Of a stretch of 64,000 nt of DNA, positions 19,455-30,000 are shown piece after piece. Within the stretch, counting starts at the first letter, position 1, and each line of letters starts with the position of its first letter. The stretch lies in assembly GCF_902806685.2 (NCBI RefSeq), contig NC_048553.1, positions 2,108,001 to 2,172,000 on the forward strand, in the 5' to 3' direction. A model generated the notes under the pieces. That model had not been told where the DNA came from. It saw only the letters and a program-made list of their open reading frames with translations, and searched no databases. The stretch comes from Maniola hyperantus. Taxonomy: Eukaryota > Arthropoda > Insecta > Lepidoptera > Nymphalidae. Made by a program: the position numbers and the translations under genes.

Positions 19455-19647
19455 TCCATACGAACATTATAAAGTGTGTCTATCTGTCTGTCTGCTAGCT
19501 TTTCATGGCTCAATAGTTAATCCGATCTTGATAAAATTTGGTACAGAGTTACCTTACATCCCGGGGAAGGACATAGGCTACTTTTTATCCCGGAAAATAA
19601 AAAAGTTAACCTAAATCCACGCGGATGAAGTCGCGGGCATCATCTGG
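19455..19647 (+). mobile_element. short Helitron HelB
   Basis: Starts TCCATACGAACATTATAAAG and ends gcgggcatcat-CTGG|T, a CTRR variant of the usual CTAG end. Confidence 0.65.
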
Positions 19648-19689
19648 TTTTTAATATTAGTACTTAACTACCTAATGATTCCCTAATCG

Positions 19690-20010
19690 GTTATTGCGCG
19701 GCATCGTATTGGAAAGATAAGAGTGAAGCCACACGATGCGTTGCGTTGCGGTGCGGCGCCTGCCTCAATATACATAGAAATTGTTGCACCATGCCACACA
19801 ATGCGGTACGACGTCGTGCGGCGCCGCACCGCACGCGCCACGGACTTGGGACCAGACCAGAGAGACGAGGAGGGGAGTGGTGCAGTGCAACGCCATACTT
19901 TCTGCTGGAGCGGCAACGCAGTACCCAAGTGGCATGCAATACTGCAGTCCATAGCGGTGCGGCACGGCGCCGAAACGCACGGGAAATGCATGTTGTGGCC
20001 TTAGTATTGT
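19690..20010. repeat. GC-rich repeat-like block with CG-rich palindromes
   Basis: Locally high GC, many gcggtgcggc-type words and a palindrome gtgcggcgccgcac (about 19817-19830), ending tgtggccttag. ORFs in several frames on both strands are a composition effect. It is probably a GC-rich non-autonomous DNA transposon; its borders are uncertain. Confidence 0.4.
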
Positions 20011-20082
20011 TTTAGTAGAAGTGGCAATAGGCAGGGCACATAGTTCATAAAACCGATAGATGTTGGGGTCCCAAGGTGCTGG

Positions 20083-20252
20083 AATGACGACCTCGCACCG
20101 GAAGACTCAGCATTGGAAGACCCCCAATAGGTGGACGGATGACATCAGACGAGTCGCAGGGAGCCGCTGGATTCAGGCGGCGCAAGACCGTGGCGTGTGG
20201 AAGTCCCTATAAGAGACCTATGTCCAGCAGTGGACGTCTATCGGTTGATGAT
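20083..20252 (+). mobile_element. RTE-type LINE 3' end
   Basis: Encodes pieces of the common C-terminus (RWTDDIRRVAGSRWIQAA, VWKSL, YVQQWTSIG-like) followed by a short tgatgatgat tail. The tail joins the last codons of the minus-strand gene at 20255. Confidence 0.7.
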
Positions 20253-20254
20253 GA

Positions 20255-20411
20255 TTACTTATACATACTGCTGTATCCGATAGGCTGGTTCTCCTGCAGT
20301 TTGAAGGTGAACGGTATGTGGACCCGCTGCATGAGCAGGCGAGGGGGCTGCATTGTTCGCGGCCACGTGTCCTCCCGGCCTTCCCCTACTATGCCTATAA
20401 ATTCCATGTTC
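20255..20411 (-). CDS. exon 2 of small single-pass membrane protein gene (minus strand)
   Basis: The acceptor ttgttgtag ends at 20412. The phase-2 overhang (AG+G) from exon 1 at 21176 is completed here. The frame then runs 51 codons to TAA at 20255-20257 (segments IGIVGEGREDTWPRTMQPPR and HIPFTFKLQENQPIGYSS). The stop lies at the junction with an RTE LINE tail, so the last residues may have been altered by that insertion. A good internal donor (AGCA|gtatgt at 20269) leaves open that the gene goes on to further exons. I do not recognise the protein. Confidence 0.5.
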
Positions 20412-21175
20412 CTACAACAAAAAATACAAAATACTTGCTTATATATTCACTTTTTACTACCAAAGCTATTTCCAGCTACTTTCTCTGCCTTGATTAAGAT
20501 TTTATAAAGGTCCAGTTGGAATTTCTTAAAGTTCTGTTTTTATATAAAAGTAGGTATAGCTAGTCAATGGCACCTCATTGGCACCGACCCCAAAAAATAT
20601 TATTATGGAACTATATTAACTCTTGTATACATAATATATTTATTTTTCAATTTTTAGTGTTTGCGTATCGAAGTCGGTTTTTATTGTTTTTTGTATTTTT
20701 TTTTAATACTCATATAGAAGATACCTACTGTTAAGAAAATGTAATGATGGAAATAAAAAGCTTAATTATTATTATTAAAGTAAGAACACAATTCCCATAC
20801 AAAATACCATTCTATAAAATGATGTTTACAGCATATTTTTAGAAAGCGAGTAAGAGTTGAATGTATTAATTATAGTTATACCTACCTAGTTGTTGTTAGC
20901 ATTGAGAAGTGATAATAGAATGATAGTTGAGCTAATATTGACATCTTTATGATGCTTGTTATGAAACTCCTGATTGCGATAGTTTCTATTATAAGTTTAG
21001 TTTATTATTCTTCAATGTTTCCTTCAATGAATACGAGAACTAATCTTTTTTTTAAGACTTATTGTTATCTGATAATTTCAAGTGACTGCTACCAGCTGGT
21101 TTCAAAACAAACATCTATTCCAAGCTATCATCACATTTAGTACCATAAATATCATAAAATTGAACTCTAACTCAC

Positions 21176-21273
21176 CTTAAGAGTATGACTAGCATCATAA
21201 AGAGGGCAACGAGGGCCCCAATCATAATAAATATATTTGGCAAGTCTGCCAAAGTTACTCCCGTCGTGCCCAT
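21176..21273 (-). CDS. exon 1 of small single-pass membrane protein gene (minus strand)
   Basis: ATG at 21273 (context caaaATGG) opens 32 codons and ends at a consensus donor, AAG|gtgagt. After MGTTGVTLADLP comes a hydrophobic run of about 20 residues (IFIMIGALVALFMMLVILL), then Arg from the exon junction. So it is a type III or signal-anchor single-pass protein with a charged C-terminal tail in exon 2, 84 residues in all. The phase match between the two exons and the conserved-looking codon use support a real gene. Function is unknown. Confidence 0.55.
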
Positions 21274-22151
21274 TTTGCACCTCCAAATAGATCACACAAC
21301 AAAAATTACACACACCAGAGTACGAAAAACTAAAGGACACATCGGTTCACATCACAATAATGAGCACAAAGATACACACACATGGCTATTATCTTCACAT
21401 TTTTAGCTCCGAACAATCTATTCTTTCCATCCAATACTATCTTGCGAATTTCGTCAACAATTCGCGGATCGCGAGGGATTTTATTGCCCAATTGTTCCAC
21501 GCAGCTGCAATAAGCAATAACCCACTATATGGCTATAACCTTGCCGATAACAGATCGTTCTAAATAATGTTTCTTGCGACTTTAATCATAACAAAAACAT
21601 TGATCGAAATAAAACTCTCGCGACGCACCGCTCCGTAGAACGTAATTTGACAGAATGATGAGAATTTAGAAATGAAATTGTTGGTGACAGTGACAGGAGT
21701 CAGGACCGACGTTAGGACCGACCATAGAGGTTATAAACACACGGAGGCACCCATAGGGGTGCAACTCTAGAACATTAAAAAATCGCAAATTGAAAATCGC
21801 TTGTGGTGCCATCTAAGCGCGAGCACGGCTAAACAAATAGAGAACAGTTTACAAAAGACGTCAATAGATGGCGGGCACATTGGTGTAATTTTAATGACAT
21901 TAATAAATTATAACCAAGTTTTCATATTTTCGTGTGCTGTAGTAAATATTTATATTTCTGTTAAATTTATCTGACCCTGCTTTAATAACAGGACTCTGTA
22001 GTCTGTATTTCCTTTCACCACCTCGATAACTATATTCTAAGGATTGATTTAGTGACTCGATTCATGCCTGAACGATTGACCACAGCTACGGATTACGGAC
22101 TTGTTTTTGCTTTGTGAAATGATTTTTCTGTGAATATATTTGTGCAGAAAA
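21274..22151. other. 5' flank of the minus-strand gene and of the locus at 22152; nothing else seen
   Basis: This is the intergenic region between two divergent transcription-like units. It has scattered CG-containing words and no recognised repeat family. Promoter elements cannot be fixed by eye. Confidence 0.35.
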
Positions 22152-22866
22152 ATGCCACGGAGATCTCGATGTGTGTCTGGATGTGACTAATTCGGTAAGT
22201 ATAAAATCAGCTTACTCGTAATCTAACTCAAAATTACTTCAATGAGTCAAACTCTATTCACCATTAAGGCACCATGAGCACATTAGGTATTTTATCATGA
22301 TACTAGGTATATAGTTCCTGCGATTTCGTCCGCTCGAAAAAACTATTTTAGAAATCCCGTGAGAAGTCCAATTTTCCGGGATAAATGTGGCCTACAAGTT
22401 ACAACCGTCTGATGCAAGCTATCTCTGTACCAAACAGATGATGACCACCACTTTGTCTACGTGGATTTAGGGTTTTTGGGAATCCCATGGGAACTGTTTG
22501 AGTTTTCCGTGACAAAAGAAGCCTATGTCCTTACCTGGATGCAAGTTATCTCTGTACTAACTTTCATCATAAACGGTTACACAAATTTACTGTAAAAAGC
22601 TAGCATACAGACAGGTTGACACACTTTTGCATTTATCATATTGCTATGGATTATTAACTACCTACTAATTCTGTAAATTTTTTGTTTTTTAATTAAGTGT
22701 ACTTACAACATTTGTTTTGAACTTTATTGACTAAGTTATTTTTATATTATAGGTATCAGCTATCAACTAATTAAGTACAATAAGTAAGTATAGACTAATG
22801 CATATTTTATGTTATTACTTTTTCAGATGTTTGCATGGCTTTCCAAAACCTGGCTACTCCTCTCTT
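22152..22866 (+). pseudogene. possible broken two-exon THAP-like locus
   Basis: ATG at 22152 opens MPRRSRCVSGCD and then TAA. Two codons further is a perfect donor (TTCG|gtaagt, 22194). A good acceptor (tttttcag, 22826) begins a second piece in which another frame reads CLHGFPKPGYSSL, and AATAAA words follow at 23120-23140. The C-x3-C start and the HGFPKP motif resemble a THAP zinc finger whose middle is missing. It could equally be a non-coding RNA. Helitron HelB remnants sit in the intron. Confidence 0.25.
22310..22645 (-). mobile_element. two degraded HelB Helitrons
   Basis: Words such as gatttcgtccgctcg, ttttccgggataaa, tctctgtaccaaac, then tttgtctacgtggatttagg and acacttttgcatttat identify two old reverse copies. 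Confidence 0.5.
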
Positions 22867-24310
22867 TGAAACCATTTAAACAATGAAAAGAGATAGTAGG
22901 ACAACATTTAGAAAGCAAGACTGATAATGAAATAATATATAGTTACGAATTATCAAATTTGCAATCACCAGTTTGAAGATCGTTGAAATACACCAGTTGT
23001 GGTAGTAATATGAAAGTTATGAAAAGTAAATAACCAAAAATTTTGGATTTGAGCGTTACCTATTTTACAATCTCGTGGGTCTTGAATTTGGGTATGTATT
23101 TTATGTACCTAGTTACGAATTTATGAAAATAAAATATTTTACAAAACCTTAAAACCTTTTTATTTCTATAGTGTTTTATAATTTAGTATCTTAAAGAGTC
23201 AGTCTTGTAATATATATTTTTAAACATGTTTTAAACAAACGTTAAAGGAATTATTGATGTTTTTTTAAAACATGTTCAAAAATATAAAATATTCTAGTAA
23301 AGTACATTTAAATAGCATTTAAATTTTCGCGCTCTCGCACGCCTAGCGCGCTTTTAGTGCCCTCTAGATGTGAGCACACGCGTAACTTTGAAAAAGAAAT
23401 CTAGAGTCGCACATCTATCTCTAGTATATAGTAGATAATCTATGGAGGCACCATACCTACGAAAATAGTGTGCATATCTACAGAAAAGAATCTCATAAAA
23501 TCAAAGATGCTCATTAGGGAGTACGCGCCTGTGAAGTGCTATCAATCAAGACCCATCTCACAAAATGGCGGATGGCACCCGGGTTGCACAGCATTATAGT
23601 CTATTCCGTAATCTCTATATAATACACCGGTAATCATTCATCTAAGAATACACCCTTATCTCTATGGGACCGACAGCCAAAGAATTTGCAAGTACTACTA
23701 GATGTATTCCTATGTCGATGCCATTAGTAGTAGGTAGGTAGGTACTTGCAAATTCTTTGGTCGATGCCGACAGCACAGAACACTAAAAATAGTTTTAAAC
23801 GTCATGTGTCAGACGATATGTTAGAGAGAAATAAAGCATGTTTTTGCATGTGTTAGAATGAAACAGAGATACATTTTTTTCTCCTAGCATTTTTTCCATT
23901 TGACATTTCCACATTTTGTTATGCTATTAGATACAAGATGGCACTAGTTCTATTTGTTGTTTTCTGTTCTTTCTGTTCCGTGGTTGTTTTCATTCAAAGA
24001 GTATTATAATATACATGTTTTCATTTCAATTTCACCGTAGGTTTTCAGAGGTAAAATTAAAATGTGTACGAAATCATGAATATGTACCTACTTAATAAAT
24101 AAGCTTAATTCTTAATTGAAATCTCTTCGCAACAAAAATTTCAGTCAAAAATTCAATTTATTTTTTTAAAAACAGTCAATTTTTTTTAAAAAGCTCACAA
24201 AAGGTCCTGAGTAAGGTCACTTACCAGAGATTTTTAACCCCTGTGCCTTGAGTCCTGACGCAAGCAAAGACGGAGAACTCAGATGTTTGAGCATTATCCG
24301 CTCTGAGCTC
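22867..24310. other. no gene seen; contains a 19-bp inverted repeat at 23677-23760
   Basis: AT-rich sequence. ccaaagaatttgcaagtac at 23677 returns exactly in reverse at 23742-23760, around a 46-bp spacer with a second gtcgatgcc pair. It is likely a small foldback element. Confidence 0.45.
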
Positions 24311-24460
24311 TGACGACCTCCCTGGCGCAGTGGTTAATAAGTGGGAGGATCCGGGTTCGTTCCCGGCCCGGGCAATTTGGGAACTTATAATTTCTAAATT
24401 GTCTCGCTCTCCCACCAGAGAGGCTACAACCATAGCTAGTTACCACCCTGTAGTTGAACA
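24311..24460 (+). mobile_element. SINE-D, 5' part
   Basis: Head gacctccctggcgcagtggt and B box gggttcgttcc, then the start of the body. Repeat C follows at 24500-24650 (gtcaacgggaagtaact, ttcctttttccttttgag). Confidence 0.65.
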
Positions 24461-24988
24461 TTCCGATACGATAGCGTTCAGAAACCGATAAAGGGTACTA
24501 TTGCTACCTGCCCATGATTCTAGGTCAACGGGAAGTAACTCTATAGGTTTTCTTGACAGACACAACAGACGGACAGATGGACAGCCAGACAGACACCGAA
24601 GTGATCCTATAAGGGTTCCTTTTTCCTTTTGAGACAAGGACCCTAAAAATGATTATATAGCCCGTAAGTAGGTACTAAAACGTAAAACAGTACGTAAGCA
24701 TAAAATAAACCCTGTTTGCGTAATATGTACATTGTACCTACTTCGTAAAAATCCGATAACCATTGGTTGAAGCCCGCCCACTGCGGTTGTCATGTACACA
24801 GGCCAGCTGAAACTGTAAACAAACCAACCGATCGATATTATTCGATGCTCAAGTAAAAGCCGTGCAGCTTTCGCCGAACAAGCATCTTAGAAAAAAAGCA
24901 AATAAAAAAAAGTAAAAAACAACAGAAATTAAAAGGCGGGAAATATTTAAATAGTGGTTCAGGCGGGAATGCTGATTTTCGTTCGCGA

Positions 24989-25125
24989 ATGAATAGTGCG
25001 GTGGTTCGCGATCGGGATCGTTCGAAATTCAAACTGTGGAACAACGTGGCGTCCTGCATGGAGAAATGGTTCGGTGATAAACGGCTGTGGTTATTTGGTA
25101 ACAACCTGCCGTTGCTGCCGAGAAG
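24989..25125 (+). CDS. candidate upstream first coding exon of the CDKL-like kinase gene
   Basis: ATG at 24989 follows a non-repetitive leader and opens MNSAVVRDRDRSKFKLWNNV, then ASCMEKWFGDKRLWLFGNN. A donor, GAGAAG|gttggt, lies at 25125 and leaves phase 2. The kinase exon at 33104 is preceded by a good acceptor (cttgtaccaacag, 33081). Its 22 nt before ATG read in frame when entered in phase 2. So the two can be spliced to give an N-terminal extension of about 53 residues before MERYEK. This is a phase-consistent inference, not proof. It could instead be the start of another gene. If read without splicing the ORF runs into repeat C at 25266. Confidence 0.4.
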
Positions 25126-25265
25126 GTTGGTTGCTGGAATATCAGTTTTTTTTTTTGTAACTTTGTTCACGGCTTTAGTAGGTATCTCGATTCTAGCCAG
25201 GAGCCTAAATATTTTATTGACATGTTGCGCATCTGATCTGCTACTAAGGCGCAGTTTATTTATAA

Positions 25266-25900
25266 AAACCGGCCAAGTGCGAGTCAGGCTCGCGCAATGA
25301 GGGTTCCGTACTACAGTCGTATTTTTGCGACATTTTGCACGATAATTCAAAAACTATGATGCATAAAAATAAATAAAAATCTGTTTTAGAATGAAGTGAA
25401 GACCTTTCATCCCCACTTGATATAGTCACTCACTTCGAAAGTTGAAAATGCTAATTATTAGTTCATGACCACAATTTAATTTTTTTCGTGTGACCTAACC
25501 CTAAATTCACGGTTTTCAGATTTTTCCCCAAATGTCAGCTATACCTGCCAAATTTCATGATTCTAGGTCAACGGGAAGTACCCTGTAGGTTTCTTGACAG
25601 ACAGACAACAAAGTGATCCTATCAGGGTTCCGTTTTTCCTTTTGAGGTACGGAACCCTAAAAAAGGAACCCTCATACTTATAGGATTACTTTCTTTATGT
25701 CTGTCCGTCTGTCCGTCGTGTCTGTCAAGTAAACCTGTAGGGTACTTCCCGTTGACCTAAACTCTAGAATCATGAAATTTGGTGGTAGTAGGTGCGTTAT
25801 ATAGGTTTTCATTCCCTGACAGACACATCACACGACAGACAGACCACGAAGTGACAGCGGAGGCTTATTAATAACCGTACCGTTCGGGCACGGAACCCTG
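25266..25900. repeat. repeat C, complete forward copy plus a partial reverse copy
   Basis: Forward copy 25266-25663 (accggccaagtgcgagtcag to ggtacggaaccctaaaa), then directly a reverse start (ggaaccctcatacttatagg, ttcccgttgacc). The two ends face each other as an inverted pair. Confidence 0.65.
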
Positions 25901-26139
25901 AAAACGTGAAAATTGAAAGTTGACTGTTGAAGTTGACTGTATAGATTTTTAGGATTTCGTGCCACCTGAGCCCGCCTTCGCTGTCCGTCTGTCCTCCGTC
26001 CGTCTGTCTGTCAGCGGGTTGTATGATGTATCTCGTAAACCGATTAAAGAGTTGTCACAGAATGTGTAATTTATCTATTGCCGCTTTATCAACAAATAAT
26101 AAAAATATCAAAATAGCCGCCATCAAAATTTAAAAAAAA

Positions 26140-26318
26140 ACTAGCTTAAATTTCAAACCCCTATTTCACCCCCTTAGGGATTGAACTTTCAAAAATCCTT
26201 TCTTAGCGGATGCCTACGTCATAATAGCTATCTGCATGCCAAACAGCCCGATCTGTTCAGTGGTTTGAGCTGTGCGTTGGTAGATCAGTCAGTCAGTCAC
26301 CTTTTCCTTTTATATATT
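26140..26318 (-). mobile_element. HelA Helitron with its 3' hairpin deleted
   Basis: ctagctt is followed directly by aaatttcaaacccc, so the usual gcgacttcgtccgcg hairpin is gone. The rest is standard. Confidence 0.6.
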
Positions 26319-26337
26319 AAAAAGTGTTATTTTTGTA

Positions 26338-26475
26338 CATCATCATCATCATCAGCCTGTGGATGTCCACTGTTGGACATAGGCCTTCCCTAAAGAGCGC
26401 CACCACACCCGGTCCTCAGCCTTCCTCATCCAGTCCCGCCAGCCGGAGCCCCTTTATATCGTCGGCCCATCGTAT
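26338..26475 (-). mobile_element. RTE-type LINE 3' end, second family
   Basis: A (CATCAT)n tail then tgtccactgttggacatagg, gcgccaccacacccggtcct and cccgccagccggagcc: the reverse of an RTE-like ORF2 end different from that at 20083. Confidence 0.6.
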
Positions 26476-26626
26476 TTTGTACGATGGTGCGGAATCCTTT
26501 GTGTGCGAGTCCGACTCGCACTTGACCGATTTTTACTTGCAATTAAAATATTGTTTGCACATGTCTTACAAAACGGATAATAGTGGGAAACTGGGAACAA
26601 TGCCTATCATTCTCTATCTCTACTTA

Positions 26627-26631
26627 TTACC
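26627..26631. other. target-site duplication, left
   Basis: TTACC, repeated exactly at 31320-31324, flanks the LTR element. Confidence 0.85.
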
Positions 26632-26745
26632 TGTAAAGGTAGGTGTTAATCAAACCACCATTAGGAGACAACTGCTTTTATTGGATAGTTCACTGGCCGA
26701 GCCTACCTACATAATATTATATTTTTATACTAACTACCTACTACA
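26632..26745 (-). repeat. 3' LTR
   Basis: 114 bp, identical to the 5' LTR over its whole length. Confidence 0.92.
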
Positions 26746-26756
26746 TCTCCCTCCTT
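26746..26756 (-). other. polypurine tract
   Basis: On the minus strand AAGGAGGGAGA lies directly before the 3' LTR, the expected primer for plus-strand synthesis. Confidence 0.8.
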
Positions 26757-27098
26757 ATAGAACAAGTATGAAATACATTTGATATCCTAGACATAATATA
26801 CATTCATAATATTATTAAAGCTGTTAGTTCATTTCAATTGCATTGTAAATTATAAAATTATTATTGATATACCTTATTATCTCCCTTCCAATTTTAGAAT
26901 ACCTATCTATACCTATATAATTGTTTAGGCATGCTTATTATAATGAATACATTATATTATTATAACACTTATTGAGATATTTTTATAATACCTATAAGTG
27001 ACATTAATTTTATCTAAATTTAGCTTAACAATTAATAAGTACCTAGTAATATAATATCATGAAATAAAATAGAAGCATTGAACAGGTTTCGTAAATAA

Positions 27099-30000
27099 CT
27101 AATAATCGAATTCCTCATCAAATCGAGCCGGCGGACGCACAATTCGACCGCTACTTGTTACTTTAGGTGCGTGCGATAGTTGCGGTGGCCGTGCCGTTTG
27201 CGGCCCTTTTTCTGTTTCTGTATTGGTACTGCCCGTTGACCCTGAATTTAAATGGTCCCAATCGATACCAGAAGACATGTTTGTATGATTAGCAACATTG
27301 CCTTGGCTTGGTACTTTCATTATATGTTGTCGATTACGCCTGTAAACAGCACCATTTTCAGTTTGTACCCAATAAGATCGGTTTCCTTGAGCCGGACGTA
27401 AAACACGAGACTTGACCCATTCATTATTTTGTCTCATTCTGACTGGCTCATTTTCAGATAATGGAATTAAATTTTTGGTTCCTCTGTCGTAATACGATTT
27501 ATACTGGGCTATCCTTTGTGAGCGTTTATCGAGCATTGCTTGCGGGCTCACTGCTTTAGGTTTTAGCTGAGAAGTGCTAGAAGGTAAACGAGTGTTTAAT
27601 CGACGACTCATTAATAACTGTGCCGGTGACCACTTTTCTCCAGAAAGTGGTGTATTTCGAAAATTAAGTAGTGCGAGTTTCCAGTCTTCTCCACTTTCAT
27701 ATGACTTGCGCATGAGATCTTTTATAGTTCGTACGTTCCGTTCAGCGAGACCGTTAGACCGGGGATATAACGGTGAACTCGTAACATGTGTGAAACCCCA
27801 AGTATTGGTAAAAGATTTGAATTGTTCCGAGGAAAATTGGCCGGCGTTATCGGTTTTCAAAATTGACGGAATTCCAAATCTACTAAATATATCTTTCAAA
27901 ACATTAATAACACTCGAACTCATCATATTAGGTAGCGCCAGAACTTCGACAAATTTAGAATAGTAATCTACTACAACTAAATAGTATTTATCTCTCAATT
28001 CAAATATGTCTGCCGCTAGTACTTCCCACGGTAGATCCGGCACGGGATGCGGCTGCAGCGGCTCGCGGGGGTTGGCCGCGCGGTGGCGCTGGCACGTGTC
28101 GCAGGCCTGTACCGTGTGCTGGATGTCCGTGCTCATCCCGGGCCACCACATGACGTCACGCGCACGACGCTGACATTTCTCTACCCCCATGTGGCCCTCG
28201 TGAATACGCTTGAGCATGTCTTTTCGAAGCGAAGTCGGGATCACAACCCGATTATTCCTGAAAAGAATTCCCTTTACCCGATGAAGCTCACTACGAACCA
28301 TCCAGTACTGTCGCACCGCAATATCCGTATCCCTCTTATTATCCGGCCAACCATTTTTGTAGTATAATCCGACCGCCGTTAAAGTCCCATCTTTTCCAGT
28401 TTCTTCTCTTATCTTGTTTAACATCTCTGGTGTGGCTTCTACATTGTCATACAAAGTATTTAAATGTATCATAACCTCTTTGCAAACATCTTCATCGGTT
28501 CCCTGTTCTGTCGCCGCCCGGGATAATGTGTCAGCTATAAATAACATTTTACCAGGTTTATACTGAATTTTGATACAATACTGTTGCAATTTCAATAGCA
28601 TTCTTTGTAAGCGAGCCGGTGCCTCATTTAATGATTTTTTAAATATGGCCTCGAGTGGCTTATGGTCACTTTCAACAGTAACGTTATCATGGCCATAAAT
28701 GTACTGGTGGAAGCGCGTGCATCCAAAGACGATTGCAAGTAATTCCTTCTCGATCTGCGCCCAGCGCTGCTCCGTGGCGGTGAGCGTGCGTGCCGCGTAC
28801 GCCACCGGCCGGCCGCCTTGCAGCAGGCACGCGCCCAGCCCGCGCGCGCTCGCGTCCACCGACACGGTGACGGCTTCCTCGGGGTTATAGTATTTTAGCA
28901 CTGGCGCACTACTAATTTTTGCCTTTAATAAATTAAATGCCCGGTCGTGGTAGTCCGACCACTCAAAATTATTATTCTGACCTAGCAACTCGCGCAAAGG
29001 TGCGGATAATTCCGAGTACCTTGGTATAAATCTGGACAAATAATTGGTGACCCCTAAAAACCGCTCCAAACCTTTTTTGTCAGCCGGTTTTTGCATATTT
29101 TCTATAGCACTTATCCTGTTTTTATCGGGTGAAATGCCTTTTGAGCTGAAAATATGACCCAAAAAAGTAACCTGGCTAGCACTAAACACACATTTATTTT
29201 TATTGAATTTAATACCGCTATTTACTGCTCTTTTCATAACTTCTTTTAACCTGATATCGTGCTCTTCTTTGGTCCGCCCCCATATTAGAATGTCATCTAT
29301 GAATACTTCGACACCTTCCATTTTAAATATCTTATCCATTTCGTTATGGAATATCTCTGGAGCACAGTTAATTCCAAATGGCATTCGTAAAAATCTATAT
29401 CTTCCATATGGCGTTGAAAAAGTACATAATTTAGAACTACTTTCGTCTAGTCTTATCATCCAAAACCCGTTTTTCGCATCGCATTTTGAAAAGTATTTCG
29501 CTCCGGACAGATTACTCGCCATTTCGTCTAGAGTGGGTAACTGAAAATGGCTACGTTTAATGGCTTGGTTTAAATTTCGCGGATCTAAACAGAGGCGAAG
29601 TTTTTTATCCGGTTTTTCTACAATAACAATATTAGAGACCCAATCCGTGGGCTCATCTTCCTTTTTTATAATATTTAATTTGACCATATTCTCCAATTCC
29701 TCTTTTAAACGAGGCCGCATTTTCATTGGTATTTTCCGCGAGGCACTTACAACGGGCAATACTGTTTTGTCGACAACTATTTTACACACCGTAGGTAAAC
29801 AACCTATTCCTTCAAATATTGACTCATACTTTTTGAGGTCAAGAGACACTTGATTCAATCGTGCAATTAATTTTAGAGTTATACATGCCTTCAAACCTAA
29901 TAAATTATTACAGTTATTATTTAAAACATAAATTTTTTCATTGCAAACTTGTTCTTTAAATTTTAATAATCCATTAAAATATCCAATTACAGGCAACTTA

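Noticed and set aside
19087..19467. 126-codon minus-strand ORF
   Set aside because: AT-rich, no motif, partly overlaps a HelB Helitron; no splice or start context supports it.
19723..20015. Overlapping ORFs on both strands in the GC-rich block
   Set aside because: Three or more frames are open at once and none shows a domain; this is a composition effect of a repeat-like block.
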